From Isoetes taiwanensis (taxonomy: Eukaryota; Streptophyta; Lycopodiopsida; Isoetales; Isoetaceae): 64,000 nucleotides of DNA. The notes below the pieces were generated by a model, which did no database searches, was not told where the DNA came from, and worked only from the letters and a program-made list of their open reading frames with translations. A program made the position numbers and the translations under genes. This document shows positions 1-10,166 of the stretch, piece by piece; position 1 is the stretch's first letter, and every line of letters starts with the position of its first letter. Location of the stretch: contig JAJEKV010000011.1 in assembly GCA_021234155.1 (NCBI GenBank), positions 14,607,255-14,671,254 of the forward strand. The letters are read 5' to 3'.

Positions 1-1557
1 TCATGAAATCATGCCACCTGTCACAAACATTCTTGAAAAAAAGAGTTTATATTGACCTTCTAAATGGCTTTCTTGGGAAACGTGCCTCATTGAAAAAATG
101 GTAAAACCTACCTACATCTACCCCCCCATCTATCTACCCTCTCATCCTCTGCCAAGTGGCGTCCCCCCTGGCATGCCAAGTCGAAACACGAGCCGAGCTT
201 GGCGTGGGAGGAGACCACGTAATCAGTAAACAGGGCAATGGATCTATATTTATACCTTGGCCTATTTTTTCATTCCTGCCTGTGGGATATTTCTTCGCAA
301 GAAAAATCAAGAACCCTAAAATTTACGGCCAAGAAACGGATTTTTAGCAGCTGGAAACTATCTAATCATGATTATATCCTCCCGATTTAACCTGAGTGAC
401 CTCAAGAACCCTAAGCCTGTGCTAAACGACGAGTAATCTGTTGGATTTTGCAAGAATTGAAACAGAACAGAGCATTTTCAAAAGGGGGGCAAATCGATTC
501 AGGAAATTTCAAGGCCCTTTGCGCATTTGGGAGATTGTCGATACGAAATACATGTCAGTGCAATCTTCTGCTTGTGGATTTGACCTTCCTTGCTGCATCA
601 ATTTACTCGATTGAGCAGTAAAGCTGATCAAATATTCTGTCCGATCCCGGAAGTATTATTGGCTCATGAATTGTGAGCTATTGGAAGTTATGTGAGACTC
701 CTGTTATGATTGTCAAGTGAATGAAAATCCGACTTTGGTATAATTCTCTTTTCTCAACTTTCTTTTCAAGGAAATTTATGCATATCTGCTAAATATTGTT
801 CTAATTTTTAAACACATTGGATATTAGTGAAATCCTGCTTAGGCTTCATAGGAATAGTCGTCCTGCATCCAAAGAAAACATAAAAAAAATATAAACATTA
901 GTTGAAACTAAGTCCTAGTTATTTTTTTTTCATCTGATAAGAGCCAAAGCCTATCTTTTCGCTACAAACTCCTCTAACAAAAGGTCCATTACATCTATTC
1001 TTATCAAGATCCAAGTAATTCTCTTCTATTTTGTCTCAGGAAAGCAAAACACCTAGATAAATATCTCTGTCATCAAAAAACACAGTCTGTCAGTGGCAAT
1101 TTACTCCCTGTTCACCCAGCGTTCTAAATAAACAAAAGAGGCGTTGCACGTCATCTACAAGAGCAATTTGATTGGTCACAGTTGTCCCAGATCAAAAAAA
1201 ATATTTCACAAAACATCTGAGAATTTCTGCTCTCTGCCGAGGGCATTGACCAGTTTTTGACTAGGTCAGGCATATAATTTTCAAGTATCTAGAATAGTCT
1301 GACTTCAAAAAAGGTCTTGCACATTCTTAATACTATTTGTTGGGATCACATTCATACATTCTTCAAGATAAATCCTCCAGTTATTTGCACTTGGCATTGA
1401 AAAGGGAATACAGGGTTTTTGCTTGAAATGGGAAAGCTGTACTAACAGGCTTGTGGTGAGAAGTTTTTGCAAAATTTAGGTTCAGAGTGGTTGCCTGAAG
1501 CAACCTGGAGGTCCTAAACCATTCTAGTTGAGGGTTTTGCCAGGATTACCATCAACA
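1..1557 (+). repeat. 5' LTR, distal half only
   Basis: Direct repeat of 8611-10166. The copy ends ...TCAACA at 1557, where identity with the 3' copy stops, four bases before the primer binding site. The 3' copy appears to start at 7026, so about 1.6 kb of this LTR lies to the left of the window. Open frames inside it (for example 156-347) have no recognisable domain and are not annotated as genes. Confidence 0.93.
243..256 (+). promoter_or_regulatory. TATA-like element in the LTR
   Basis: The stretch TCTATATTTATACC lies in an otherwise mixed-composition part of the LTR and is kept unchanged in the 3' LTR at 8851-8864, although bases on both sides of it differ between copies. It is a candidate core promoter for the element's transcript. 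No start site can be read from sequence alone. Confidence 0.35.
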
Positions 1558-1560
1558 TCT

Positions 1561-1585
1561 TGGAGGCTCCTACCGAGATCCAACC
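1561..1585 (+). other. Primer binding site, likely tRNA-Gln
   Basis: Starts with TGGAGG three bases after the LTR end. The reverse complement ends in CCTCCA and contains CTCGGTAGGA, which resembles the acceptor and T-arm 3' end of plant tRNA-Gln with one extra base. The position directly after the LTR supports the role. The tRNA assignment rests on memory of the tRNA and should be checked by alignment. Confidence 0.65.
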
Positions 1586-1600
1586 TGGTTCTTGGGAACT

Positions 1601-2915
1601 ATGGCTCCTAGACGAAATGCTGAAACATCCGACCATGCTGAAGTGCAAGACAATACAGAAACACAAGCTACCCCTCAAGGTGTGTCTGTACATCTGAATA
1701 AGTCAGTAAATCTCAATGCTAGTATGCCTGCTCAATACTTTGAACTCAATGTCCCCATTCATGTTCCTACATTTGATTCTAGCATGAGTGCTAACAACTT
1801 TCTTAAGATCTTTGATGAATATTATCAAGAATATGGACACAAGAAAGGGACTAAGTTTGCTGAATTCAAGAAGTGCTTCAAAAATGATGAAGTAAGGGCT
1901 TGGTTGGAGTATGTGATAAGTGATGGTATCAACACATGGGATGAAATTGTCAAAAGGTTCTTATCTAGATTTGGTAAGGTTTATGACCCTCAAGATCTCA
2001 TTTTTGAATTACAAACCTTTCATATTAGAAATGGTGAGACTGTTCACCAATATGTGGAAAGGATTTCATGTGTACTTAACAAAATGCCAAACTAATCAAG
2101 TACCTAACCATACCTTACACCTTGTTGCATCTTTCATAAGGGGTCTGACTGGTAGACCAAGAGTACACAGGAAGATGCTAAAGATTTACAAACAGGAGGG
2201 ATTTGCAACCATCCACAAAGCTTTTAACAAGGTCATTGAGATTGCTGATGTGCTTTCCTATTTACCAGATGATGTTCACATCACTAATGATCCTTTCCTC
2301 CCAGATTTTGAACAAGAATATATGGGTGCTGATGCTATACCAGTATATGCTGTACAAAAGGATAAGAAGAAACCCAAAGCAGCTGAAGAATCAGACAGTA
2401 CTGCTGCTACTACCAAGACAGAGATTGACAAAGTTGCTGAGGCTTTACTCGAAGTCACCAAGCAACTTCAAGAATTGAAAGCATCTAGACCTGAAAGAAA
2501 AAATTATCCCCCTTGTGCACATTGTATGAGAGAAACTCATTCTTCTGATGTTTGTTGGTACAGGATATGCCTTAAGTGCAACAAGAGAGGCCATTATGGA
2601 AAAGAGTGTCCTGTTTGTGCCTTTTGCAAAGCTACAGGACATTATGAAGACAGATGCAGTGTAAAAGAGTATTTTGCAAGACAAGAGAAAGCCAAAACCG
2701 CTGAAACTACTGCTACTGTCAAATACTTGTCTGAAACTAGCTATCCTATCAGATTTGTGCAGGAATTTGAAGAGCAGGAAGAAATAATGGCTGTGCATAC
2801 GAGGGGAATGAAAGACAAGGGGATATCTCAAGAAGAAATAGAAGCTAGTGCTGCTAAAGGTAAACCAAGTGAAAACAAGCAACCTGCACAAGATGGTAAG
2901 CAGCTTGTACCCCCT
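1601..2915 (+). pseudogene. gag: Retrotransposon gag, frameshifted, three CCHC zinc knuckles
   Basis: Structural polyprotein that would form the virus-like particle and bind element RNA. The first ATG after the primer binding site is at 1601. The first 165 residues hold the Retrotrans_gag core (WLEYV..., then WDEIVKRFLSRF, then NGETVHQYVERI). The frame closes at 2095, and the continuation is one frame over from about 2085, so an indel broke the gene there. The second part carries three consecutive C-X2-C-X4-H-X4-C knuckles (2514-2657): CAHCMRETHSSDVC, CLKCNKRGHYGKEC and CAFCKATGHYEDRC. A Lys/Glu-rich linker follows and runs into the protease. Whether the frameshift is recent decay or assembly error cannot be told here. 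Confidence 0.9.
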
Positions 2916-3509
2916 GTGCCTTGTCAGAAATTCCTAAAGAAAGATAAAGATGGTGATGATTTTGAAGTACTCATGAGAAATTCAAAAGTTAGTGTGGATT
3001 TGCTCACATTGTTAAGGATTGCACCCACTTATAGAAAGAAGATGCTTAACTTGACTCAAGATGAACAGGTTTGTCTCACACAAGAGGAGCAAATTGCGTT
3101 TACAAATCACATTGAGGAGCAAATGCTAGTACAAGATGAACATGATCCTGGTGCTTTCACATGTGCAGCCAACATTGGGAAAAGAGCTTTGTCTAAGGTA
3201 TTGTTGGATGGGGGATCACCTCTAAATGTTATGCCACATCATGTGATGAAACAATGTGGCTTAGAGGTAGACAAGAAAGCTCCTATGGTACTGAAATCTT
3301 TCTCTAACTCAAGAATTAATCCCATAGGGATTGTAAGTAAAGTACCAATAGATATTGAAGGAATTGTTGTGGCTGCTAATTTTGTTGTGGTTGCATTTGA
3401 AGGAATGGATGAAAAAGCAGACATTTATGATTTACTTCTAGGAAGGAGATGGTCATCAACAAGAGATGCCGGACTGTGTTTGGTCAAAAGGGGAATGTAC
3501 CATAACTGA
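2916..3509 (+). pseudogene. Retrotransposon aspartic protease domain
   Basis: Continues in the same frame as the zinc knuckles. It would cleave the Gag-Pol polyprotein. The active-site Asp is in LLDGGSPLNVMP (about 3204-3240), and the domain closes with the family motif DLLLGRRW (about 3430-3453). The frame then runs a few residues further and stops at 3509, while the downstream polyprotein frame is open from 3466. Matching text of the C-terminal protease edge appears in both frames, so a one-base shift near 3460-3480 separates protease from pol. This could in principle be a programmed shift, but the other breaks in the element make decay more likely. Confidence 0.82.
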
Positions 3510-5967
3510 TGGAAGAAAAACAGTCGTTATCTACAACAAGCTTGGGGAGTTTGATTCTTTTAACTTCATTGAAGAGGACGTCTTGATATCCAATCAACCT
3601 GGGGTATATGAAGTTACCATGACCAATATGGAGGTAGACACAAGTCCAATTAAGGTATGCAATGTACACAAGGAAATAAACTTTGCTTATCTATGGTTTG
3701 ATGGTGGTGTCTCTAAGAAATTGAGTATAGCTTCTTCTGCTGCCATTCTTAAGGATAGGTCAAGCAAACTAATGGCAAAAGTTGGCAGAATTCATCAAAA
3801 TGCTACTTCTAACATGGCTGAATACAAAGCTTTGATAGCAGGACTACAAGAGGCTAAGCATTTAGGTGTTACTGACATCATTGTATTTGGAGACTCTCAA
3901 CTTGTATGCAGGCAGATCTTGGGAGAATATCAAACCAAAAATGAAGAGATGATTATGCTTAGGGATCAAGCACTAGAGGAACTATCAACATTTGCATCCT
4001 GGGAGCTACTTCATGTCACAAGAAAGTTCAATGAAGAGGCTGATACCTTGTGTAAGAGTGTTTTGCTCGAACATTTGGCAGAAGGTGCTATCAAGGAGGA
4101 AGAATTGGAGGAAGAAGAACTCAAACAGCTACATCCTATATTGGTAATCAATGCTAGTAGTGAAAAACAGGTTAGAGAAATCAAGATAGAAAAGAATGGT
4201 CAAGAAAGAACTCTTTATGTTGGTGATATGTTTGAGGAAAAGAATGAATGCATGGTAGTAGATTTCTTCAAAGAATGGAAAGATGTTTTTGCATGGGATT
4301 ATAATGAGCTGATTGGTGTTGATAAAAACATTTGTGAATTTGAAATAAAGATCAAAGAAGGTGTCAGCCCTGTGATGCAAAAACTAAGAAGGATTAATGT
4401 GGCTTTGCTAGACTTAATTAGAGAGGAGTTACTCAAAATGAAAGATGCAGGTGTGATCACTGAAAGTTCAAATCCAGAATGGTTATCATGCATTGTGCCT
4501 GTTGAAAAAAAGAACAAAACTATCAGAATTTGTATTGATTATAGAGATTTAAACAAGGCTATTGTTAAGGACTGCTACCCTCTGCCTTTTTTGGAAGAGG
4601 TTTTACATGCTGTTGCAGGGAAGGAGACATACTCTTTTTTGGATGGCTTCTCAGGATTCAACCAAATTTCTGTTAAGTTAGAAGATCAACCAAAAACAGC
4701 CTTCATCACTCCATGGGGAACTTTTGCTATGAAGAGAATGCCTTTTGGTTTGATGAATGCTCCAGCAACTTTTCAAAGAACAATGGATACTATATTCAAG
4801 GATATGCCTCCTACTGCTTTTAGAGTTTTTCTTGATGATCTCTGTTTGGGATCAGCCTTGAGAGATCATTTCAATTATCTAACTAAGATATGTGGCATGT
4901 GCAGGAAGGGAGGAGTGAGTTTAAATCCTAAGAAATGCATATTTTTATGCTCCAAGGGAGGATTGTTAGGGCATGAGGTGTCCTCTAAAGGGATTCAAGT
5001 GGCTGAGAGCAAAGTGGAAGCATTAAAAAAGCTAGCATCACCCAAAACTGTTAGGGAAGTAAAAAGTTTCTTAGGTATGGTAAGCTTTTTAAGAATGTAT
5101 GTCCCTCATTTCTCTAATACTGTAGCTCCTATATCTGATCTCACCAAGGTAGGCAAATATACCAAGCATGAGAGTAAGTTAATCATGGTAGAATGGACTC
5201 AGACTTGCCAACTTGCCTTTGATAGTATTATACAAGCCATCTCCAATTCTGCACTATTAAAACCTCCTGATGCAACTAAATTTGAAGCTTATATCAGTAT
5301 AACAAAAAGAGCTGTAGGGTTAGTTTTATTGCAAGAAGAAGGGGTGGTAACCTTTGCTAGCAAGATTTGGTCTAATACTGAAATGAGGTACCCAAGGCTT
5401 GAGAAAAGTGCAGCAGCTCTTATGTTTTTAATTGATAGACAAGGACATCTTATTCAAAACAGTCATACTCAAGTGTACATGAAGCAAAATCCTTTGTCTT
5501 TGATGTTCTCAAAGAAACAGCCTAAGGCCAAGATATGCAGATGGGCTTGTAAGATTCAAGCATATGATATTGTTGTTAAAGTGATTAATTTGGTAAATGA
5601 TCCTAGTACATATTTGACTAATATTTTGTTTGAGCAAGAAGATGAAGAAGGTTTGACTCATGAGGTTCAAGATGATGCAGATGCTAATGTAAACCTTGTA
5701 CAGGAAGTAGATTGGCAAGAAGATATAAGAAGATATTTGGAATCAAATGAGATGCCAGAAGAACTCAACTCCAATCAAAAAAGAAGGTTCAAGGAGAAAT
5801 GCAATAAGTTCAAGATAATAAATAATGTGTTATGCAGGTATGACAAAGATGGTATCATTTTGAGATGTGTTGATAAAGAAGAAGCTAAGTTAGTGGTAGA
5901 AGCGTGCCATGAAGGAGTATGTGGTGGACATTTTGTTTGCGGATACTACAAAGAAAAAAAATCTTGA
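3466..5967 (+). CDS. pol: Retrotransposon pol: RNase H, reverse transcriptase, degenerate RNase H
   Basis: One open frame of 833 codons. Domains in order: an archaeal-type RNase H (about 3685-4080) with WFDGG, NMAEYKAL, FGDSQLVC and FNEEAD, supplying the Asp-Glu-Asp-Asp set; an acidic linker; reverse transcriptase (about 4340-4985) with DYRDLNK, FLDGFSGFNQI, MPFGLMNAPATFQ and the catalytic FLDD; then a Ty3-type RNase H (about 5200-5600) whose first Asp position reads FEAYIS, so it looks inactive; and the start of integrase with CHEGVCGGH. The frame ends at 5967 in an A-rich run (5950-5961) where integrase jumps frame. Having the intact RNase H before the reverse transcriptase is not the usual Tat order, in which it follows. 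The first ATG is in the overlap with protease and need not be the real start. Confidence 0.93.
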   Translation: MPDCVWSKGECTITDGRKTVVIYNKLGEFDSFNFIEEDVLISNQPGVYEVTMTNMEVDTSPIKVCNVHKEINFAYLWFDGGVSKKLSIASSAAILKDRSSKLMAKVGRIHQNATSNMAEYKALIAGLQEAKHLGVTDIIVFGDSQLVCRQILGEYQTKNEEMIMLRDQALEELSTFASWELLHVTRKFNEEADTLCKSVLLEHLAEGAIKEEELEEEELKQLHPILVINASSEKQVREIKIEKNGQERTLYVGDMFEEKNECMVVDFFKEWKDVFAWDYNELIGVDKNICEFEIKIKEGVSPVMQKLRRINVALLDLIREELLKMKDAGVITESSNPEWLSCIVPVEKKNKTIRICIDYRDLNKAIVKDCYPLPFLEEVLHAVAGKETYSFLDGFSGFNQISVKLEDQPKTAFITPWGTFAMKRMPFGLMNAPATFQRTMDTIFKDMPPTAFRVFLDDLCLGSALRDHFNYLTKICGMCRKGGVSLNPKKCIFLCSKGGLLGHEVSSKGIQVAESKVEALKKLASPKTVREVKSFLGMVSFLRMYVPHFSNTVAPISDLTKVGKYTKHESKLIMVEWTQTCQLAFDSIIQAISNSALLKPPDATKFEAYISITKRAVGLVLLQEEGVVTFASKIWSNTEMRYPRLEKSAAALMFLIDRQGHLIQNSHTQVYMKQNPLSLMFSKKQPKAKICRWACKIQAYDIVVKVINLVNDPSTYLTNILFEQEDEEGLTHEVQDDADANVNLVQEVDWQEDIRRYLESNEMPEELNSNQKRRFKEKCNKFKIINNVLCRYDKDGIILRCVDKEEAKLVVEACHEGVCGGHFVCGYYKEKKS

Positions 5968-6994
5968 GGGCTGGTTATTCTTGGCCAACTCTCTTCAAGG
6001 ACTGCTATGAGACAATCAAATGCTGCCATAAATGCCAAATTTTTGGTAGAAGGATTCTTCAACCAGCTGCCTTAACTGCCATAACTTCTCCAGGACCTTT
6101 CCAAGTCTGGGGACTTGATTTTATAGGACCTGTAGATCCACCTTCTTCTGCACAGCACCAGTATATTCTTGTAGCTACTGATTATTTTACAAAATGGGCT
6201 GAAGCTATTCCCCTGAGACAAGCAAATGCCTATACTACTGCTAGGTTCATCCATGAAAATATCTGTGCCAGATTTGGTATCCCCTTCAAACTTATATCTG
6301 ATAGAGGCAGCCAGTTCCTGAATGATGTTATAGCCACACTGCTAGCAACTCTCAAGGTAAGACATTCTAAGAGTTCATCCTACTATCCTCAAGGTAATGG
6401 TCGGGCGTAATCCACTAACAAAGTGCTCAAAACTATCCTCAAAAAGACTATTAGTGTCTCAAAAAGGATTGGCATTTGAAGTTGCATGATGCTCACGTGG
6501 GCTTACGAGAACTACAACTAAAACTTTGACCAAACATACACCTTTTAGTCTAGTTTATGGAGCGTAATCTATCATTCCAAAGAGAGCTTGAGCTTCCATC
6601 CTTGAGAATGGCTTTGAAATTAAATTTGGAAATAGAGGAGGCACTTGAAGAAAGGTGTGTACGACTTATGCAACTAGAAGAGCATAGATATGAAGCTGAA
6701 AATGCTATACTATTAAAGAAGGCTAAAGATCTAGCAGCCTTCAAAGCAGCACACAAATTGCAAGGCACATTGAAAGATGGAGAGCTAGTTCTAAAATGGA
6801 ATAAGGCAAAGGAAGACTGTGCAAGCAAATTTGAAGAGCTGTGGGAGGGACCTTTTGAAGTTACAGGATCAGCAGGCCAAGATTCATATTGGCTGAAGTC
6901 TATACCAGAAGGGAGAATCTTACCAAATCCTATCAACATTCTACATCTTAAGAGGTACTGGCAACAGCATGTTGCTCTTAATCTATTTGAATAA
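5919..6994 (+). pseudogene. Retrotransposon integrase, frameshift plus internal stop
   Basis: DDE integrase that would insert the element cDNA. After the frameshift at about 5950-5965 the core reads CYETIKCCHKCQ, WGLDFIGP (first Asp), then SDRGSQF (second Asp), then YYPQGNGRA, where TAA at 6408-6410 interrupts the frame just at the catalytic Glu position. Sequence resembling the continuation (STNKVL) follows at once. The C-terminal part is open again at 6557-6994, with the ELPSLRMAL, LWEGPFEV and LHLKRYW signatures of Tat-type integrase tails. The first His-His of the zinc-binding domain lies in the preceding frame. The protein cannot be made intact from this copy. Confidence 0.9.
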
Positions 6995-7004
6995 ACCTTG
7001 CTGT

Positions 7005-7025
7005 TTAAGGTTAGAGTAGGCAGTG
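7005..7025 (+). other. Candidate polypurine tract
   Basis: Purine-rich AAGGTTAGAGTAGGCAG just after the integrase stop and directly before TGTTAG, the proposed 3' LTR start. It is weaker than a classical tract (it contains T), but no better purine run sits at a possible LTR start. Confidence 0.4.
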
Positions 7026-10000
7026 TGTTAGATAAAAGTTGTTTTTTTTGCAAATGCAATAGGTATTATTCTTTAAGTTCTGATTTATCTTAAGTTAGTT
7101 CATTTATAGCAATTGATAAATTAACGTCCTTGGTTTTAATGTCAAAGTTGCAGAAAATGTTTATTTCAGGGCTACAAGTCCATGAGGCTCAGGCTTATTT
7201 CTTCTTAATATTATACTTTACCATGCAGGATCACCCTCTTGATTTCACCCTACACATTCACTCATTTCCCAGCCATTCACCTTGATGTACATGTTGTCTT
7301 CATTTCCACCACCAGACAGCTTTTTATGCTAACCTTTATTTGATTTTGTATAACAGGCACACCCTTTGCTTCTCATTCATAAACCTTCCATTCTGTTCAA
7401 GAGTAGTCCACCATTCATACTTCATCATTCTTCTACTCTGCCCTGAGTATACATTCATATCCCAGGAAAGCTGCCACCATATCACCACATGGCAGCTGAA
7501 TGTTTGAATTGATTCTTGTACTGTCATTACAGGTTCACCCTCTTGTTCATTCATTATCATCTGACACACTCAAGGCTTGCTTTCATATAAACTTGCTCTC
7601 CAAACATCTTCTCCCATAGTTGCCATTCATTCCATCCATCATGGCAACATTCTGCATGCTGCAAGAATGAATTAATGTCTTAAGAGGCTGGAGAACCAGC
7701 CTGTCTCTTTTTTTTAGCCTGATGCTGCCACTCATGGCAGCATAGAAGAGCCATTGGCATTTCCAAATACATGGTTCAATAAGCACACAAGGAGTATTTG
7801 AAGTTTGCAACTTTGAAGACCATTTGAAAAGCTACAAAGGACACAAGGACTTGAAGAACCAAAGAAGGACATTCACTTGAGAAACATAAAAGGAGTATTT
7901 TGGCTAAGTGGGAGGTCATAAGGCAAGTTATTAAAATTCGAAGCCCCATTGAAGATTTCAAGGTCACAACTTGGTATGATATCTTGTTCACCATTTGAGC
8001 ATTGAAGTTTGATATTCTTAAGGTTCTTGAAGAATTGCCTAGCCATTCTTTTCCATTCTATATCTTGAGTCATCATCTCCATTCCATGTCTAGCCTTCCT
8101 TTCCCACTTTTCCATCTCCTCTCATTACATACTATGGTGTTGGTAACATTTCTTTCCCTAGTCAAATGAAACACACACTCCATGCTCCATCCACCTACTC
8201 ACCAAAGTTAAGCACTAGGGAGCCCCATGAATTCATTTCAAGAATACCTAGGTTCTAAATATCTACTAGGTCTTACAAAAGAAGGACAAAAAACAAGATT
8301 TGTCCAACTATGCAAGAGGTGAACTCCCTAGTAGCATCCCATGTCAAAAATTGCAAAAGATATAACATCCACTTCATCATTCATAATTCCACTTCACCAC
8401 TCACATCACACGTGTCATCCATATCATCCATACTTCATGCCACCTCACCAAAAATCATTTTTGACTAGGGGAAAAGATGGTTACCAACCCTTAAGTGCCA
8501 CATCATCACCTTTTTTTTGCCACCTCACCAAGTCCCATGCCTAGTCACTTCATTTTTTTACCAAAAATCAAAGTATTCCATTCAAAAATGTGATGATACT
8601 ACCGTAGCCCTCATGAAATCATGCCACCTGGCACAAACATTCTTGAAAAAAGAGTTTATATTGACCTTCTAAATGGCTTTCTTGGGAAACGTGCCTCATT
8701 GAAAAAATGGTAAAACCTACCTACATCTACCCCCCCATCTATCTACCCTCTCATCCTCTGCCAAGTGGCGTCCCCCCTGGCATGCCAAGTCGAAACACGA
8801 GCCGAGCTTGGCGTGGGAGGAGACCACGTGTCGATGCACAGGGCAATGGATCTATATTTATACCTTGGCCTATTTTTTCATTCCTGCCTCAGGATATTTC
8901 TTATAAAGAAAAATCAAGAACCCTAAAATTTGCAGGCCAAGAAACGGATTTTTAGCAGCTGGAAACTACCTAATCATGATTATATCCTCCCGATTTAACC
9001 TGAGTGACCTCAAGAACCCTAAACCTGTGCTAAACGACGAGTAATCTGTTGGATTTTGCAAGAATTGAAACAGAACAGAGCATTTTCAAAAGGGGGGCAA
9101 ATCGATTCAGGAAATTTCAAGGCCCTTTGCGCATTTGGGAGATTGTCGATACGAAATACATGTCAGTGCGATCTTCTGCTTGTGGATTTGACCTTCCTTG
9201 CTGCATCAATTTACTCGATTGAGCAGTAAAGCTGATCAAATATTCTGTCCGATCCCGGAAGTATTATTGGCTCATGAATTGTGAGCTATTGGAAGTTATG
9301 TGAGACTCCTGTTATGATTGTCAAGTGAATGAAAATCCGACTTTGGTATAATTCTCTTTTCTCAACTTTCTTTTCAAGGAAATTTATGCATATCTGCTAA
9401 ATATTGTTCTAATTTTTAAACACATTGGATATTAGTGAAATCCTGCTTAGGCTTCATAGGAATAGTCGTCCTGCATCCAAAGAAAACATAAAAAAAATAT
9501 AAACATTAGTTGAAACTAAGTCCTAGTTATTTTTTTTTCATCTGATAAGAGCCAAAGCCTATCTTTTCGCTACAAACTCCTCTAACAAAAGGTCCATTAC
9601 ATCTATTCTTATCAAGATCCAAGTAATTCTCTTCTATTTTGTCTCAGGAAAGCAAAACACCTAGATAAATATCTCTGTCATCAAAAAACACAGTCTGTCA
9701 GTGGCAATTTACTCCCTGTTCACCCAGCGTTCTAAATAAACCCAAAAGAGGTGTTGCACGTCATCTACAAGAGCAATTTGATTGGTCACAGTTGTCCCAG
9801 ATCAAAAAAATATTTCACAAAACATCTGAGAATTTCTGCTCTCTGCCGAGGGCATTGACCAGTTTTTGACTAGGTCAGGCATATAATTTTCAAGTATCTA
9901 GAATAGTCTGACTTCAAAAAAGGTCTTGCACATTCTTAATACTATTTGTTGGGATCACATTCATACATTCTTCAAGATAAATCCTCCAGTTATTTGCACT

Positions 10001-10166
10001 TGGCATTGAAAAGAGAATACAGGGTTTTTTCTTGAAATGGGAAAGCTGTACTAACAGGCTTGTGGTGAGAAGTTTTTGCAAAATTTAGGTTCAGAGTGGT
10101 TGCCTGAAGCAACCTGGAGGTCCTAAACCATTCTAGTTGAGGGTTTTGCCAGGATTGCCCTCAACA
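7026..10166 (+). repeat. 3' LTR, complete, about 3.1 kb
   Basis: The end is set by loss of identity with the 5' LTR after TCAACA. The start is inferred from TGTTAG at 7026, which pairs TGTT with the terminal AACA as short inverted termini and follows the purine tract. The segment 8611-10166 is the part directly matched to the 5' LTR, while 7026-8610 cannot be verified because its partner lies outside the window. No coding domain is visible in it. Confidence 0.72.

Larger units (their letters stand above)
1..10166 (+). mobile_element. Ty3/gypsy LTR retrotransposon (Tat-like), 5' LTR truncated by window edge
   Basis: The first 1557 bases recur almost unchanged at 8611-10166, giving two direct LTRs around an internal region with a primer binding site, gag, protease, RNase H, reverse transcriptase, second RNase H and integrase in that order. 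Integrase after reverse transcriptase marks it as Ty3/gypsy. The gag type, the archaeal-type RNase H and the integrase C-terminus resemble the Tat/Ogre branch. The LTR copies differ at roughly 30 places by eye (about 98% identity), so insertion is fairly recent, yet the coding region has at least three frameshifts and one internal stop, so this copy is not autonomous. The right edge lies inside an L1-like LINE. The left target-site copy is outside the window. Confidence 0.96.

Noticed and set aside
156-347. Open frame in the 5' LTR and its partner at 8707-8955
   Set aside because: The two LTR copies encode different C-terminal parts after small indels, and no domain is present. The frame is chance coding in a repeat.
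3466-3509. Programmed frameshift between protease and pol
   Set aside because: An overlap exists, but no clear slippery heptamer with a downstream pairing element was seen, and other frame breaks in the element favour decay.
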